DNA of 64,000 bases, from positions 1-64,000 of the forward strand of contig CAWVJY010000001.1 in assembly GCA_963929915.1 (NCBI GenBank), in the 5' to 3' direction. The notes under the pieces are model-generated. The model searched no databases. It saw only the letters and a list, made by a program, of their open reading frames with translations, and was not told where the DNA came from. This DNA comes from CAG-273 sp963929915 (GTDB lineage: Bacteria > Bacillota > Clostridia > TANB77 > CAG-508). Shown here in pieces: positions 46,410 through 54,426 of the stretch (its first letter is position 1; each line of letters begins with the position of its first letter). Position numbers and translations under genes: made by a program.

Positions 46410-46466
46410 GATTTGTGTTCTTATTAAAAAATTATTGTCAGAAATCTTCGTTCTAAAAACACAAAA

Positions 46467-46526
46467 CATGTTGTCAAAATTCTCCGTCCCCAATGACATG
46501 TTGTCAAAATTCTCCGTCCCCAATGA
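46467..46526. repeat. Tandem GGGGACGG-family repeat (2 x 30 bp)
   Basis: Two identical 30-bp units, 46467-46496 and 46497-46526, each containing TTGTCAAAATTCTCCGTCCC. They match the outer arm at 2300-2324 and the unit at 15079-15105. They lie about 60 bp after the rqcH stop. Confidence 0.85.
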
Positions 46527-46536
46527 CAATTTAATG

Positions 46537-46575
46537 GCAAAAAAATCCCTCTGCCTGAGCAGAGGGTTTTGTTCC
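46537..46575. terminator. Terminator between rqcH and the 72-aa gene
   Basis: A perfect 8-bp GC-rich stem (CCCTCTGC/GCAGAGGG, loop CTGA) with seven As on the left and TTTT on the right. It works best for the minus-strand gene ending at 46620. Confidence 0.8.
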
Positions 46576-46619
46576 CAATTATGGGAAAATTTTTGAGGTA
46601 GTTTTGCCCCTATAGAGAA

Positions 46620-46838
46620 TTACGCAATCTTGATTCCCTGCAGGAAGATACTCTTCGCGTTCAGAAGACTTTTGAGATCCGGCCCAAGGTTGTTGCCAGT
46701 AGTGGCTGCACCATGAGTATTCAAACTCAGGTGGTAGTTGCCGTCCTCCACGGAACCTCCTTCGAGAAGGTATCCATATTTTTTCAGTCTTTTGCTAATA
46801 ATTGCCTTTTCCCGATCGCTCAAAATTCTCAATGTCAT
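46620..46838 (-). CDS. Hypothetical 72-aa protein
   Basis: A small basic protein I do not recognise: helical MTLRILSDREKAIISKRLKKYG, a Gly-rich middle (YLLEGGSVEDGNYHLSLNTH), and LGPDLKSLLNAKSIFLQGIKIA. The ATG at 46838 has an excellent GGAGGTG. Its composition is far richer in G and C than the surroundings (for example CAGGAAGATACTCTTCGCG on the plus strand), and it has its own terminator, suggesting recent acquisition, as with the 119-aa gene at 21730. Adjacent to an insertion sequence. Confidence 0.5.
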   Translation of the reverse strand: MTLRILSDREKAIISKRLKKYGYLLEGGSVEDGNYHLSLNTHGAATTGNNLGPDLKSLLNAKSIFLQGIKIA

Positions 46839-47080
46839 AACGACACCTCCAAAAAAATTATGTACTTATATTATACCATTTTTTTATGGAAAAGTCAAAA
46901 TCTTAAATTGCGAATTTTTTCGTTTGTACTGTTTTTTCTACTTTTGCATAAAAAAAAATCGTGTTGATTTCTATGCAGAGTTTATATTTTTTTATTTTAT
47001 TATTAGCTTTGGTAAATATTTCCAGCTTATAAGGCTAAAAAGCCTCTATGTTAGTTTAACATAATTTTTTCATATTTCTA

Positions 47081-48367
47081 TTATGCAACTAGGCTTCTTA
47101 TATTTTTTTGCTTATTTTTTATATGTCCTTTCGCCATCGTTAACATTACCAGAAAACTTAAATCTACCATTAATTCCATCTTTTCTTGTCCTCGTATGAA
47201 ATGGTCGTTAAACATATAGTCTCTATCTAACCTTCCGTTTAACCTTTCAACTTCTGTTCTCATTTTATATTTTGTTTTAAATTTTTTACTATTTCTCGCT
47301 ACTGGTACAAATATTCTATAATCCGTTGAAAGTGGTACCCTATATACTCTTTTGCCTTTTGCATATCTTCCATACCTTAAAGCTTGGTTTTCTTTATCAT
47401 ATCCTAAATATTTTAGTTTTTCATATTCTTGTTTTTCTATATCTATTATTAAAAATACTTCTCCATCTTCATTGAATGCTAACTCTTGATTTTCCACTTC
47501 TCTATATTTCTCGTCTTTCCACATATGTCTTATATCAATTATTGGATTTATGTTATATTTTTCTTTTAAGATTTTATTTCTTGCTCCGTTGTCATATCCA
47601 GCATCACCCATCAAATTTTCCATTTTTTCTAACTTATATTTTTCTTCTCCTTGTGCCATTTCTTCTAGCATATTATCTAATTCTACTTGTTCAGCATTAT
47701 TTGCTGGTGTTACTCTGCTTTTTATTGGCAATCCATATTTTGCATCACATATTATATGTGCTCGGTATCCATAATGCCATTCCTTCTTTGTTGTTCCATC
47801 TTTCATGTAATATGTTTTACAGGAGCTTGTTGCTTCATGTTCTCCTCTATCATCATTTGCTTTATTTTTGTAAAATTGATTTCCATATGAATCTAAATAT
47901 TTTCCATCTACTGCACAATCTTTTCCAAAATCTTTTAAATTTTCATACATAAATTTTATTAATTTTTCATTTATCTTTTTTATTTCTTCTTTATGTTTTT
48001 TTAAACTTTTTACAAATCCACTATATACTCGTGCTGGTGGCACTAAATGTTTTCTCTTTTTCAGAAATTTATATTCCCCTTCATTAAATCCACACAATGT
48101 TCTTAATTGAGAATTTCTTTTCAATTCTCTTCTTAGTGATTCAACTCCTCTGTGTTCAAATATTTTCATTGCATATATTGAATTTAACATTGCTCTTACT
48201 GGATAATCGTTTCTTCCATTTTTTCTTTCTTTTTCAAGTATTTCACATAATTCATCATCTTCCACATTTTCTAAAAACAACTTTAATTTTTCTAAATCTC
48301 CTAAATTTTCAATTTCAGTATAGTCAAATATTGAAATTTGTGATATATTATTCATAGATTTTTTCAA
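47081..48367 (-). CDS. DDE transposase (DUF772/IS4-IS5-like)
   Basis: The 428-residue transposase looks intact. The N-terminal part matches the DUF772 helix-turn region (NDYPVRAMLNSIYAMKIF, then RELKRNSQLRTLCGF). The catalytic Asp residues are likely in CAVDGKYLDSYG and LMGDAGYDN, and the Glu in KMRTEVERLNGRLDRDY, the usual R..E signature of the IS4/IS5/IS1182 groups. The body is Lys-rich in keeping with host composition, so the element is adapted to this genome. No second copy is in the window. The ATG lies behind GGAGG. Confidence 0.85.
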   Translation of the reverse strand: MKKSMNNISQISIFDYTEIENLGDLEKLKLFLENVEDDELCEILEKERKNGRNDYPVRAMLNSIYAMKIFEHRGVESLRRELKRNSQLRTLCGFNEGEYKFLKKRKHLVPPARVYSGFVKSLKKHKEEIKKINEKLIKFMYENLKDFGKDCAVDGKYLDSYGNQFYKNKANDDRGEHEATSSCKTYYMKDGTTKKEWHYGYRAHIICDAKYGLPIKSRVTPANNAEQVELDNMLEEMAQGEEKYKLEKMENLMGDAGYDNGARNKILKEKYNINPIIDIRHMWKDEKYREVENQELAFNEDGEVFLIIDIEKQEYEKLKYLGYDKENQALRYGRYAKGKRVYRVPLSTDYRIFVPVARNSKKFKTKYKMRTEVERLNGRLDRDYMFNDHFIRGQEKMELMVDLSFLVMLTMAKGHIKNKQKNIRSLVA

Positions 48368-48426
48368 CCTCCTTGATTATGTTTTTTGACAATTACATTA
48401 TATCAAATTAAGGTTAAAAAATCCAC

Positions 48427-48454
48427 AAAAACGCTTGAAAAGTCAAGCGTTTTT
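48427..48454 (-). terminator. Terminator hairpin upstream of the transposase
   Basis: AAAACGCTTGA/TCAAGCGTTTT perfect stem with a 5-base loop and T-runs on both sides, 60 bp upstream of the transposase start and inside the element. It would block read-through transcription into the transposase from outside. Confidence 0.65.
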
Positions 48455-48657
48455 GCTATTTCTGTCGTAAATTTTAAATCTTTCTATTTTTCTATATTTT
48501 TTTACATTAGAAACCGCATAACTTCATGTCGTTAAGTTTTTTTACATTTTTTTGCTCTTACTCATTCAATGGTTTTAAACTAACGAAAAAATTCATTGCA
48601 TATATTCTTATGTCTTGTATATCACCAATTATAGGTTACCTTATTGCATAATAAATT

Positions 48658-49816
48658 TTACATAGCTTCTTCATATAAGCGAATGAAATCTTCTTTTGTT
48701 ACTTCTCTTGGATTTCCTGGTTTACATGGGTCTTCCATAGCTTTGTCTGCAAGCATAGGAATATCTTCTTCTTTTCCTCCAACATCACGAACAGTTTGGG
48801 TAATTCCTACTTTTTCTGATAAGGTCTTTTATTTTTTCACAGAATGTTTTAATTACCTCTTCTTTCGTAAATTTGGTAGCATCTGTATGGAAAGCTTGTG
48901 TTAAAATTTCTCTATATTGTTCATAGCTTACTTCCCCATTAAATTTCATAACAGTTGGAAGTAAAATAGCATTTGCTAAACCATGTGGTGTGTCATATAC
49001 AGCACCTAATTGATGTGCCATAGAATGAACAATTCCAAGTCCAACATTAGAAAAAGCCATTCCTGCAATATATTGTCCAAGTCCCATATTATTAATAGCT
49101 TCTTGGTCTTTTTCATTTACTGCTTTTTCCAAATTATCATAAATTAATTGGATAGCTTTCATTGAAAACATTTGTGACATAGTATTCCTATTTTTTGTAA
49201 TATATCCTTCTATAGCATGTGTTAACGCATCCATACCAGTAGAAGATGCAATAGATTTTGGCATAGAAGCCATAAGTTCTGTATCTACAATAGCCATAAT
49301 TGGAATATCATGTTCATCTACGCAAACCATTTTAATTTCTCTTGCTGGGTCTGTAATAACATAATTAATGGTAACTTCTGCTGCAGTTCCTGCTGTAGTT
49401 GGAAGTGCTATAATAGGAAGTCCTTTGTTTTTGGTATTAGAAGCCCCATTTAAAGATACAATATCTGCTTTATCTGGGTTTTTCATAACAATAGAAATTG
49501 CTTTCGCAGTATCTATACTAGAGCCTCCTCCTACTGCAACAATCAAATCTGCTCCTATTTCTTTACACATTGTAAGCCCTGCATTTACATTTTCAATTGG
49601 AGGATTTGGTAAAACTTCATGGAATACTCCATATTCAATTTTGGCTTCATCTAAAAGGTCTGTTACTTTTTTACTAACTCCTACTTCATACAAAGATTTG
49701 TCTGTAACCACTAAAACCTTTTTAAATCCTCTTTTTTTGATTTCTTCTGGTAATACACTTCTTGCATTTTCTCCAAAGTAAGAAGTTTCATTTAATACAA
49801 ATTTTGTAATTGGCAT
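48658..49816 (-). pseudogene. fucO: Iron-containing alcohol dehydrogenase (FucO-like), one frameshift near the end
   Basis: A group III metal-dependent alcohol dehydrogenase resembling lactaldehyde reductase. It has the NAD-binding GGGSSIDTAKAI and PTTAGTAAEVT, and iron ligands DALTHAIEGY and HSMAHQLGAVYDTPHGLAN. The frame breaks at about 48824 (one extra A: KIKDLIRKS versus KIKDLSEKVGITQTVRDVGG). Restored, it continues through EEDIPMLADKAMEDPCKPG and FIRLYEEAM to a stop at 48660-48658, the normal length of about 385. It would reduce lactaldehyde or similar aldehydes with NADH. It is grouped with an aldehyde dehydrogenase and a FIST sensor. Confidence 0.88.
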
Positions 49817-49901
49817 TTTCTTTTCCTCCTAAATATTAAAATTTATTACTAACTGTAGAATAATATTATGCTACAGTTAGATATAATAAAATTTAATCAA
49901 A

Positions 49902-50046
49902 AATGGTGGGATAATATTAGTTTTTCTGCTCGCCCCAACTACATAAGAAACTGTATATGAAATTTTATAAATAAAATTTCATAACATTTTCTAACTTGTC
50001 GGTCCCCACCTTAACTCGCTTGAAAAACTAATATTATCCCACCATT
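49902..50046. repeat. Perfect nested inverted-repeat element, family C
   Basis: 25-nt perfect arms at 49902-49926 and 50022-50046 (AATGGTGGGATAATATTAGT...). Inside, a second perfect 11-bp stem (TATGAAATTTT/AAAATTTCATA, about 49957-49984) and a less AT-rich remainder. It lies between the alcohol and aldehyde dehydrogenase genes. Perfect conservation of both stems points to a recent MITE-like insertion or a structured transcript; no coding potential was seen. Confidence 0.75.
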
Positions 50047-50154
50047 CAATATATTATTATAATGTATTTTATATTATTCTTTCAAGTATATACTTTAATC
50101 TTTTTATAATTTTTCTATAATATCTTATTTTTAAATAAATTTATATTAAGCAAA

Positions 50155-51588
50155 TTATAGAATATTTTTCAAAACTACAGTCTTAATACGTGACATTTCT
50201 TGTAAAGTAGTAAGAACACCCTCATTACCAATACCACTATGTTTCCATCCACCAAATGGCATTTCAAATGAACGATAGAAACTTGCACCATTTACAATTG
50301 CACCACCGCATTCTAGTCTATTTGCAATTTGAATTCCTTTTGAATAATCCTTGGTAATGACACAACCACAAAGACCATAAGAAGATTGATTAGCAATTTC
50401 AATTGCTTCTTCTACATTATCAAATCCAAGTACTGGAATAACTGGTCCAAATACTTCCATATCTTTCATAATATCCATGTCTTTGGTTACATTATCTAGA
50501 ATAGTTGGCTCATAGTAAGCATCTTCTCTTTTACCACCACAAACTAGAGTTGCTCCTTGGCTAATGGTTTGGTTTACTTGATCTTCTATACGTTTTGCAG
50601 CATTAATATTAATCATAGGTCCCATATCAGTATCCATTTTAGAAGGATCACCTATTTTTAAGCTTGCAATTAATTCTTTTACTCTTTCAATAAATTCTGC
50701 TTTTCTAGAATTATGAATTAAAAATCTTTTACTTGCACAACATACTTGTCCACCATTATAAAGTCTTCCCCATTTTACCTCTGGAATTGCTAAATCCATA
50801 TCTCCATCTTCTAAGAAAATGAATGCATCATTTCCACCTAATTCTAGAGTTACATGAGTTAAGTTTTTAGAAGCAGTTCCCATGGTTTGAATTCCTGCTC
50901 CTGTGCCTCCAGTTAAAGATACTAAATGTACTCCTGGATGTCCTGCTAAAGCTTGACCTACTGTTGGTCCATCTCCTGTTAAGATTTGGATACAACCAGC
51001 TGGTACACCTGCTTCTATCATTAATTTTACATATTCTATTAATGTTAATGGATTATAATTAGATGGTTTTACAATAATACTATTTCCCATCATTAATGCA
51101 GGTGGTACTTTTTGGCAGAATAAGTCACTTGGAAAGTTAAATGGAATAATAGCAACTACTACACCAAGAGGCTCTCTTTGTACAATTTGCATTGTTTTTT
51201 CTTGTCCTGCTTCACTTCCTGCAGGAATACTTTCTGTATATAAATGTTTTGCTCTTTCTACAAAGCCACGTACACCAATTTTCACATTAGAAACTTCTGC
51301 ATATGCTTCTTTAATTGGTTTTCCTGTTTCTTCTGATAAAAGTTTTGCTAAGCGGTCTTTATTTTTTTCTACTAACTCTACAAATTTATATAATTTTTCA
51401 GCTCTATCATAAATAGAAACTTTTGCCCATTTCTTTTGTTCTATTTCAGCTACTTTAACTGCTTCATCTACGTCTTCCATACTTGCATTTGGAACTGTAG
51501 CTATTAGTTCACTAGTTGCTGGATTTACTACTTCTATTTTTTCTCTATTAGAATCATCTTTCCATTCATATCCTATTAAAACTTTCAT
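50155..51588 (-). CDS. NAD(P)-dependent aldehyde dehydrogenase
   Basis: The 477-residue enzyme has the family hallmarks: VVAIIPFNFPSD with the catalytic Asn, nucleotide-binding SLTGGTGAG, catalytic Glu in TLELGGNDAFI, nucleophilic Cys in NGGQVCCASKRF, and the C-terminal FGPVIPVLGF and MPFGGWKHSGIGNEG. It oxidises an aldehyde to an acid; the sequence suggests the lactaldehyde/succinate-semialdehyde branch. The ATG at 51588 (MKVLIGYEWKDDS) follows AGGAGG; the frame upstream of it is not translated. It lies 100 bp downstream of a FIST protein gene and upstream of fucO, so the three likely work on one aldehyde. Confidence 0.9.
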   Translation of the reverse strand: MKVLIGYEWKDDSNREKIEVVNPATSELIATVPNASMEDVDEAVKVAEIEQKKWAKVSIYDRAEKLYKFVELVEKNKDRLAKLLSEETGKPIKEAYAEVSNVKIGVRGFVERAKHLYTESIPAGSEAGQEKTMQIVQREPLGVVVAIIPFNFPSDLFCQKVPPALMMGNSIIVKPSNYNPLTLIEYVKLMIEAGVPAGCIQILTGDGPTVGQALAGHPGVHLVSLTGGTGAGIQTMGTASKNLTHVTLELGGNDAFIFLEDGDMDLAIPEVKWGRLYNGGQVCCASKRFLIHNSRKAEFIERVKELIASLKIGDPSKMDTDMGPMININAAKRIEDQVNQTISQGATLVCGGKREDAYYEPTILDNVTKDMDIMKDMEVFGPVIPVLGFDNVEEAIEIANQSSYGLCGCVITKDYSKGIQIANRLECGGAIVNGASFYRSFEMPFGGWKHSGIGNEGVLTTLQEMSRIKTVVLKNIL

Positions 51589-51687
51589 ACCTTTTCCTCC
51601 TATTTCATTATTTTTTCTGGACATTTCTGTCAAGCCTGTTTCCAGACTTTTGCAAATTGTTTCGAGTCTGTTTTCAGGCTCGACTCT

Positions 51688-52854
51688 TCATTTTCCAAAT
51701 CCTGTGAAAGAAAGCATTAATCCACCACAAGTATTTGCTCCATGGTCTTTAGAACCATATTCTCCAAAGGTAAAGATTGTCATGAATGGAACACCCTTTG
51801 TTTCTTTCTTTAGTTGTTTAACTACTTCTTCAATTCTATCTCCAATGCCTAATTTTCTTCCTCCACAGTGAACTAGTAAATATGCTCCAACCTCATTTCC
51901 TAATTCCTTGTTAACTTCTTTTACAGCTTTTCCTGTTGAATCAATTAATTCATCCACTGTTGCTTCCATTTGAATAACAGCTGTATTAATTGCTAAATCA
52001 TTACCTATATTCATAGAATAATCTTTATTTCCTACCATTGGGTGACGAATAGCAATTAAATCTCCTAATCTATCTTTTACACCAAGTGGTGCTAAAATAG
52101 TAGCAGATAATAAATTATTTCCCATTAATTTTTTAGGATCATTTCCTGTCCAAGTAGCATATTTTTTCATTGCAGGAACTCCATCAATTTCTTTTAAAGT
52201 TCTTTTTCCTTCTAATGCAGTAATAATTCCAGAATTGGTAGTTTCATGGTATGCACCAGTATATACATTTGCCATTGGCTTATCTGTATAGAAAAATGCA
52301 ACAGCAACACCTTCTGAGAATACTTCGTCATTGGTAAAGATTTTCCAATTTCCTTCTACTGTATTATCTGCAGCACTTCCACCAAAGAAAGGTACTCTAC
52401 CAATTACATCTTCAATACCTTTTAGGCATTCTTCCTCTTCTGCAGGATTTGCCACCATATAAAAATAAGCTGGTGCACAGTCTTTACCTGCATTTTTCAT
52501 TGCTTCCATAGCAACTTTTCTACCAGTTTCTCTTGCAGTTTTTCCTTTTTTAGAGCCTGCTACTCCAACTGTTGTATCAGGGTCACCAATAGCCATGATT
52601 CCAACAAATCCATTATCTGATGAAATAAATCCATCTGGAACAATAATTCCACCACTAGAGGTACAACCTACAATTGGTGCTGTTCCTAATTCTTCTTTAG
52701 CTCCTTTTAGCACTTCTTTTACATCATTATCACATGAGGTAAATAAGAAAGCTACCTTTGTTTGAACTAAATCAACTACAGCTTTTGCTGCTGAAGTTCT
52801 TCCTGCTTCAAAATTATTTGCGTCTGTACTCCATCCTATGTTTGCTTTTAACAT
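51688..52854 (-). CDS. FIST N- and C-domain signal-sensing protein
   Basis: The 388-residue soluble protein has an N-terminal FIST domain with the SCDNDVKEVLKGAKEELG and VGCTSSGGIIVPDGF motifs, and a C-terminal FIST_C domain with VYTGAYHETTNSGII, IRHPMVGN, VGAYLLVHCGGRKL and TFGEYGSKDHGANTCGGLM. FIST domains are small-ligand sensors often linked to signal transduction. Here none of the usual kinase or cyclase partners is attached, and the gene leads an operon with aldehyde dehydrogenase and FucO, suggesting it senses a metabolite of that pathway. The ATG follows AGGAGG. Confidence 0.85.
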   Translation of the reverse strand: MLKANIGWSTDANNFEAGRTSAAKAVVDLVQTKVAFLFTSCDNDVKEVLKGAKEELGTAPIVGCTSSGGIIVPDGFISSDNGFVGIMAIGDPDTTVGVAGSKKGKTARETGRKVAMEAMKNAGKDCAPAYFYMVANPAEEEECLKGIEDVIGRVPFFGGSAADNTVEGNWKIFTNDEVFSEGVAVAFFYTDKPMANVYTGAYHETTNSGIITALEGKRTLKEIDGVPAMKKYATWTGNDPKKLMGNNLLSATILAPLGVKDRLGDLIAIRHPMVGNKDYSMNIGNDLAINTAVIQMEATVDELIDSTGKAVKEVNKELGNEVGAYLLVHCGGRKLGIGDRIEEVVKQLKKETKGVPFMTIFTFGEYGSKDHGANTCGGLMLSFTGFGK

Positions 52855-53089
52855 AATAAGATTCCTCCTTTGTTTCTTTTATTTAATTTATCGTTTTCGA
52901 TAATAACTAATTTCATTATATACCATAATTCGAAAAAATAATACAAGTTTTTGTAAAAAATTTGTGAATTTTTTTATAAAAAATGTTACATTCACAATAC
53001 AATTATTTTTTCAAATAATGTTATATATTCTTTTTATTAAAGTCTTAAGTTCTTGGAAACATAAATAAAAAGAAAAAAAATACCTTTTA

Positions 53090-53368
53090 TTACAAAACTA
53101 TTTTGGTATGCATAATTCTCTTTATTATAACTAATTCTTTATTTTCTTGGATTTCATAAAAGATTAAATAATTTTTATAGATTAAAAAACGATTTTGATC
53201 ATTATAATACGTTTGACCTATATATGGAAAGATTTCTAGAACGGAAATTTTTTCTAAAATTTCTAAAATAATATTATTGGCAATATTGGGCTCATTTAAA
53301 TAGATGGTAATATACTCTTCAATTTTTTTCAAATCTCTTAAAGCCCTTTTAGCATAATTTATTGTAAT
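53090..53368 (-). CDS. RelE/ParE-type toxin
   Basis: A small basic protein of the RelE/ParE fold: TINYAKRALRDLKKIEEYIT, then FPYIGQTYYNDQNRFLIYKN, YLIFYEIQENKELVIIKRIM and HTK near the end. The frame has no ATG at the beginning. The best ribosome binding site (GAGGAG) precedes an ATT at 53368, so a non-standard start or a missed base is possible; a TTG at 53332 would cut the first strand. It overlaps the antitoxin gene by 20 bp, as in most such pairs. ParE-like toxins target gyrase, RelE ones mRNA; which one is not clear. Confidence 0.75.
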   Translation of the reverse strand: MTINYAKRALRDLKKIEEYITIYLNEPNIANNIILEILEKISVLEIFPYIGQTYYNDQNRFLIYKNYLIFYEIQENKELVIIKRIMHTKIVL

Positions 53369-53513
53369 GAAGTTCTCTCTCCTCTTTTGGAATACTAAAA
53401 AATTTTACCATTTCTTCTTGTGTATAAGTAGTATTACCATTTTTTATTTGTTCTTCATCAGATTCTAATAATAATTTATCAATAATTTCTTTTTGATTTT
53501 TTGTAAACTTCAT
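53349..53513 (-). CDS. Antitoxin of the ParE-type pair (54 aa)
   Basis: A short gene: ATG at 53513 behind GGAAG, stop at 53351-53349. The product is acidic and helical (MKFTKNQKEIIDKLLLESDE...TYTQEEMVKFFSIPKEER), typical of small antitoxins that occupy the toxin active site. Its last 20 bases overlap the start of the toxin gene, indicating translational coupling. It would also repress the operon if it contains a DNA-binding fold, which I cannot see. Confidence 0.65.
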   Translation of the reverse strand: MKFTKNQKEIIDKLLLESDEEQIKNGNTTYTQEEMVKFFSIPKEERELHYNKLC

Positions 53514-53601
53514 TATTTATTCTTCCTTTCTAGTTTCTATTTTTATTTAAACATATTTTATTGTATTTTGCAAGAAAAATCGTATGACAAAATTCGACAT
53601 G

Positions 53602-53850
53602 TTACATGCCGTCTATGCCTGTTTTGTACTCGATTTCAGTCATATGAGGAAATATTTCTTTTACTCTTTTAAAAGTAAGCATGCTATGTCTTGGCTGTGG
53701 ATTTTTTTCATGTTCTGATAATAATTTTTGTGTATAGCAGTTCTCTGATGTTTTAAATAATAAGTAGCGATTTCTTACATAAGTAAAATAAATTTGATAA
53801 CCATCTTCTAAGTTTTGGTAAAATTCTTCAAAATTATATTTTCCATCCAT
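53602..53850 (-). CDS. Hypothetical 82-aa protein
   Basis: A small soluble protein I do not recognise: FEEFYQNLEDGYQIYFTYVR, NRYLLFKTSENCYTQKLLSE and TFKRVKEIFPHMTEIEYKTG. The ATG at 53850 is at a weak AAAGAG site. It lies 90 bp from the toxin-antitoxin pair and is transcribed in the same direction. A modest similarity of the beta-alpha pattern to toxin-antitoxin accessory proteins is possible but unproven. Confidence 0.5.
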   Translation of the reverse strand: MDGKYNFEEFYQNLEDGYQIYFTYVRNRYLLFKTSENCYTQKLLSEHEKNPQPRHSMLTFKRVKEIFPHMTEIEYKTGIDGM

Positions 53851-53989
53851 TTTTTAGCCTCTTTCTTTTAAGTTTATTTATTATTTTATTGTTTATTATT
53901 TATTATTTTTATTATCTTTATTTTCTATTTTCTTTGCTTATATATCCTTTTCGATAATTCTTATTTTACATAAATAGCATGTAGCTTTA

Positions 53990-54018
53990 TTGTAGTTTTA
54001 TCAATTATATGATATAAT
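53990..54018 (+). promoter_or_regulatory. Vegetative-type promoter for the 64-aa membrane protein
   Basis: TTGTAG at 53990-53995 and TATAAT at 54013-54018 are separated by exactly 17 bp, a near-consensus sigma-A promoter, about 50 bp upstream of the ATG at 54069. Confidence 0.7.
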
Positions 54019-54068
54019 ACAGTTGTTGCGTAAATATGCTTGTATTTTTTAGAAAGGATGATAACAGT

Positions 54069-54263
54069 ATGTCACGGGAGGTATTAAATTACATTGGTAT
54101 AGTTTTGTGCGTTTTTAGTGTGTTACTTTCAATAGCAGGATTTTTTTCTACTATCCAACTGTTTAATAAGAGAGAAGATAGTAAAGACCTGATTTATATG
54201 ATTGGCATCATTTTCTTTCTTATTATTGTGTTACTTGTTACCGCCATTGCATTCCTGTTCTAA
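54069..54263 (+). CDS. Small two-helix membrane protein (64 aa)
   Basis: The ATG at 54069 follows AAAGGATG. The protein has two hydrophobic helices (about residues 8-27 and 43-62) separated by a short charged loop (NKREDSKDL). No family recognised. Promoter and terminator make it a complete single-gene unit, plus-strand among minus-strand genes. Confidence 0.55.
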   Translation: MSREVLNYIGIVLCVFSVLLSIAGFFSTIQLFNKREDSKDLIYMIGIIFFLIIVLLVTAIAFLF

Positions 54264-54282
54264 CAATCGTTATCTTATTTCT

Positions 54283-54316
54283 AAAAGAGTGCTTTCCAAT
54301 TGGAAAGCCTCTTTTA
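54283..54316 (+). terminator. Terminator after the small membrane protein
   Basis: The stem AAAAGAG(T)GCTTTCCAA/TTGGAAAGCCTCTTTT (one bulge) followed by TATTTG. It is 20 bp after the stop. Confidence 0.75.
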
Positions 54317-54426
54317 TTTGAAATTCCATTATTTTTAGTTTTTTACTTATACAACAAAGTAAGTTACCCTAGGCTTATTCATATTCAAAAAGCGAAAGGA
54401 TGCAAAAAGCAAAGCCATTTTTCTTA

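Larger units (their letters stand above)
47050..48584. mobile_element. Insertion sequence with DDE transposase
   Basis: The transposase gene (47081-48367) is flanked by a short inverted repeat, GTTAGTTTAA at 47050-47059 and TTAACTAAC-type TTAAACTAAC at 48575-48584, a 10-bp perfect match with AT-rich continuation on both sides. This makes an element of about 1.5 kb. A terminator hairpin lies between the right end and the transposase start. I could not identify a target-site duplication, so the ends are tentative. Confidence 0.5.

Noticed and set aside
51610..51690. Structured leader between the FIST and aldehyde dehydrogenase genes
   Set aside because: AGCCTG...CAGACT and AGTCTG...CAGGCT pair only in part; too weak to call.
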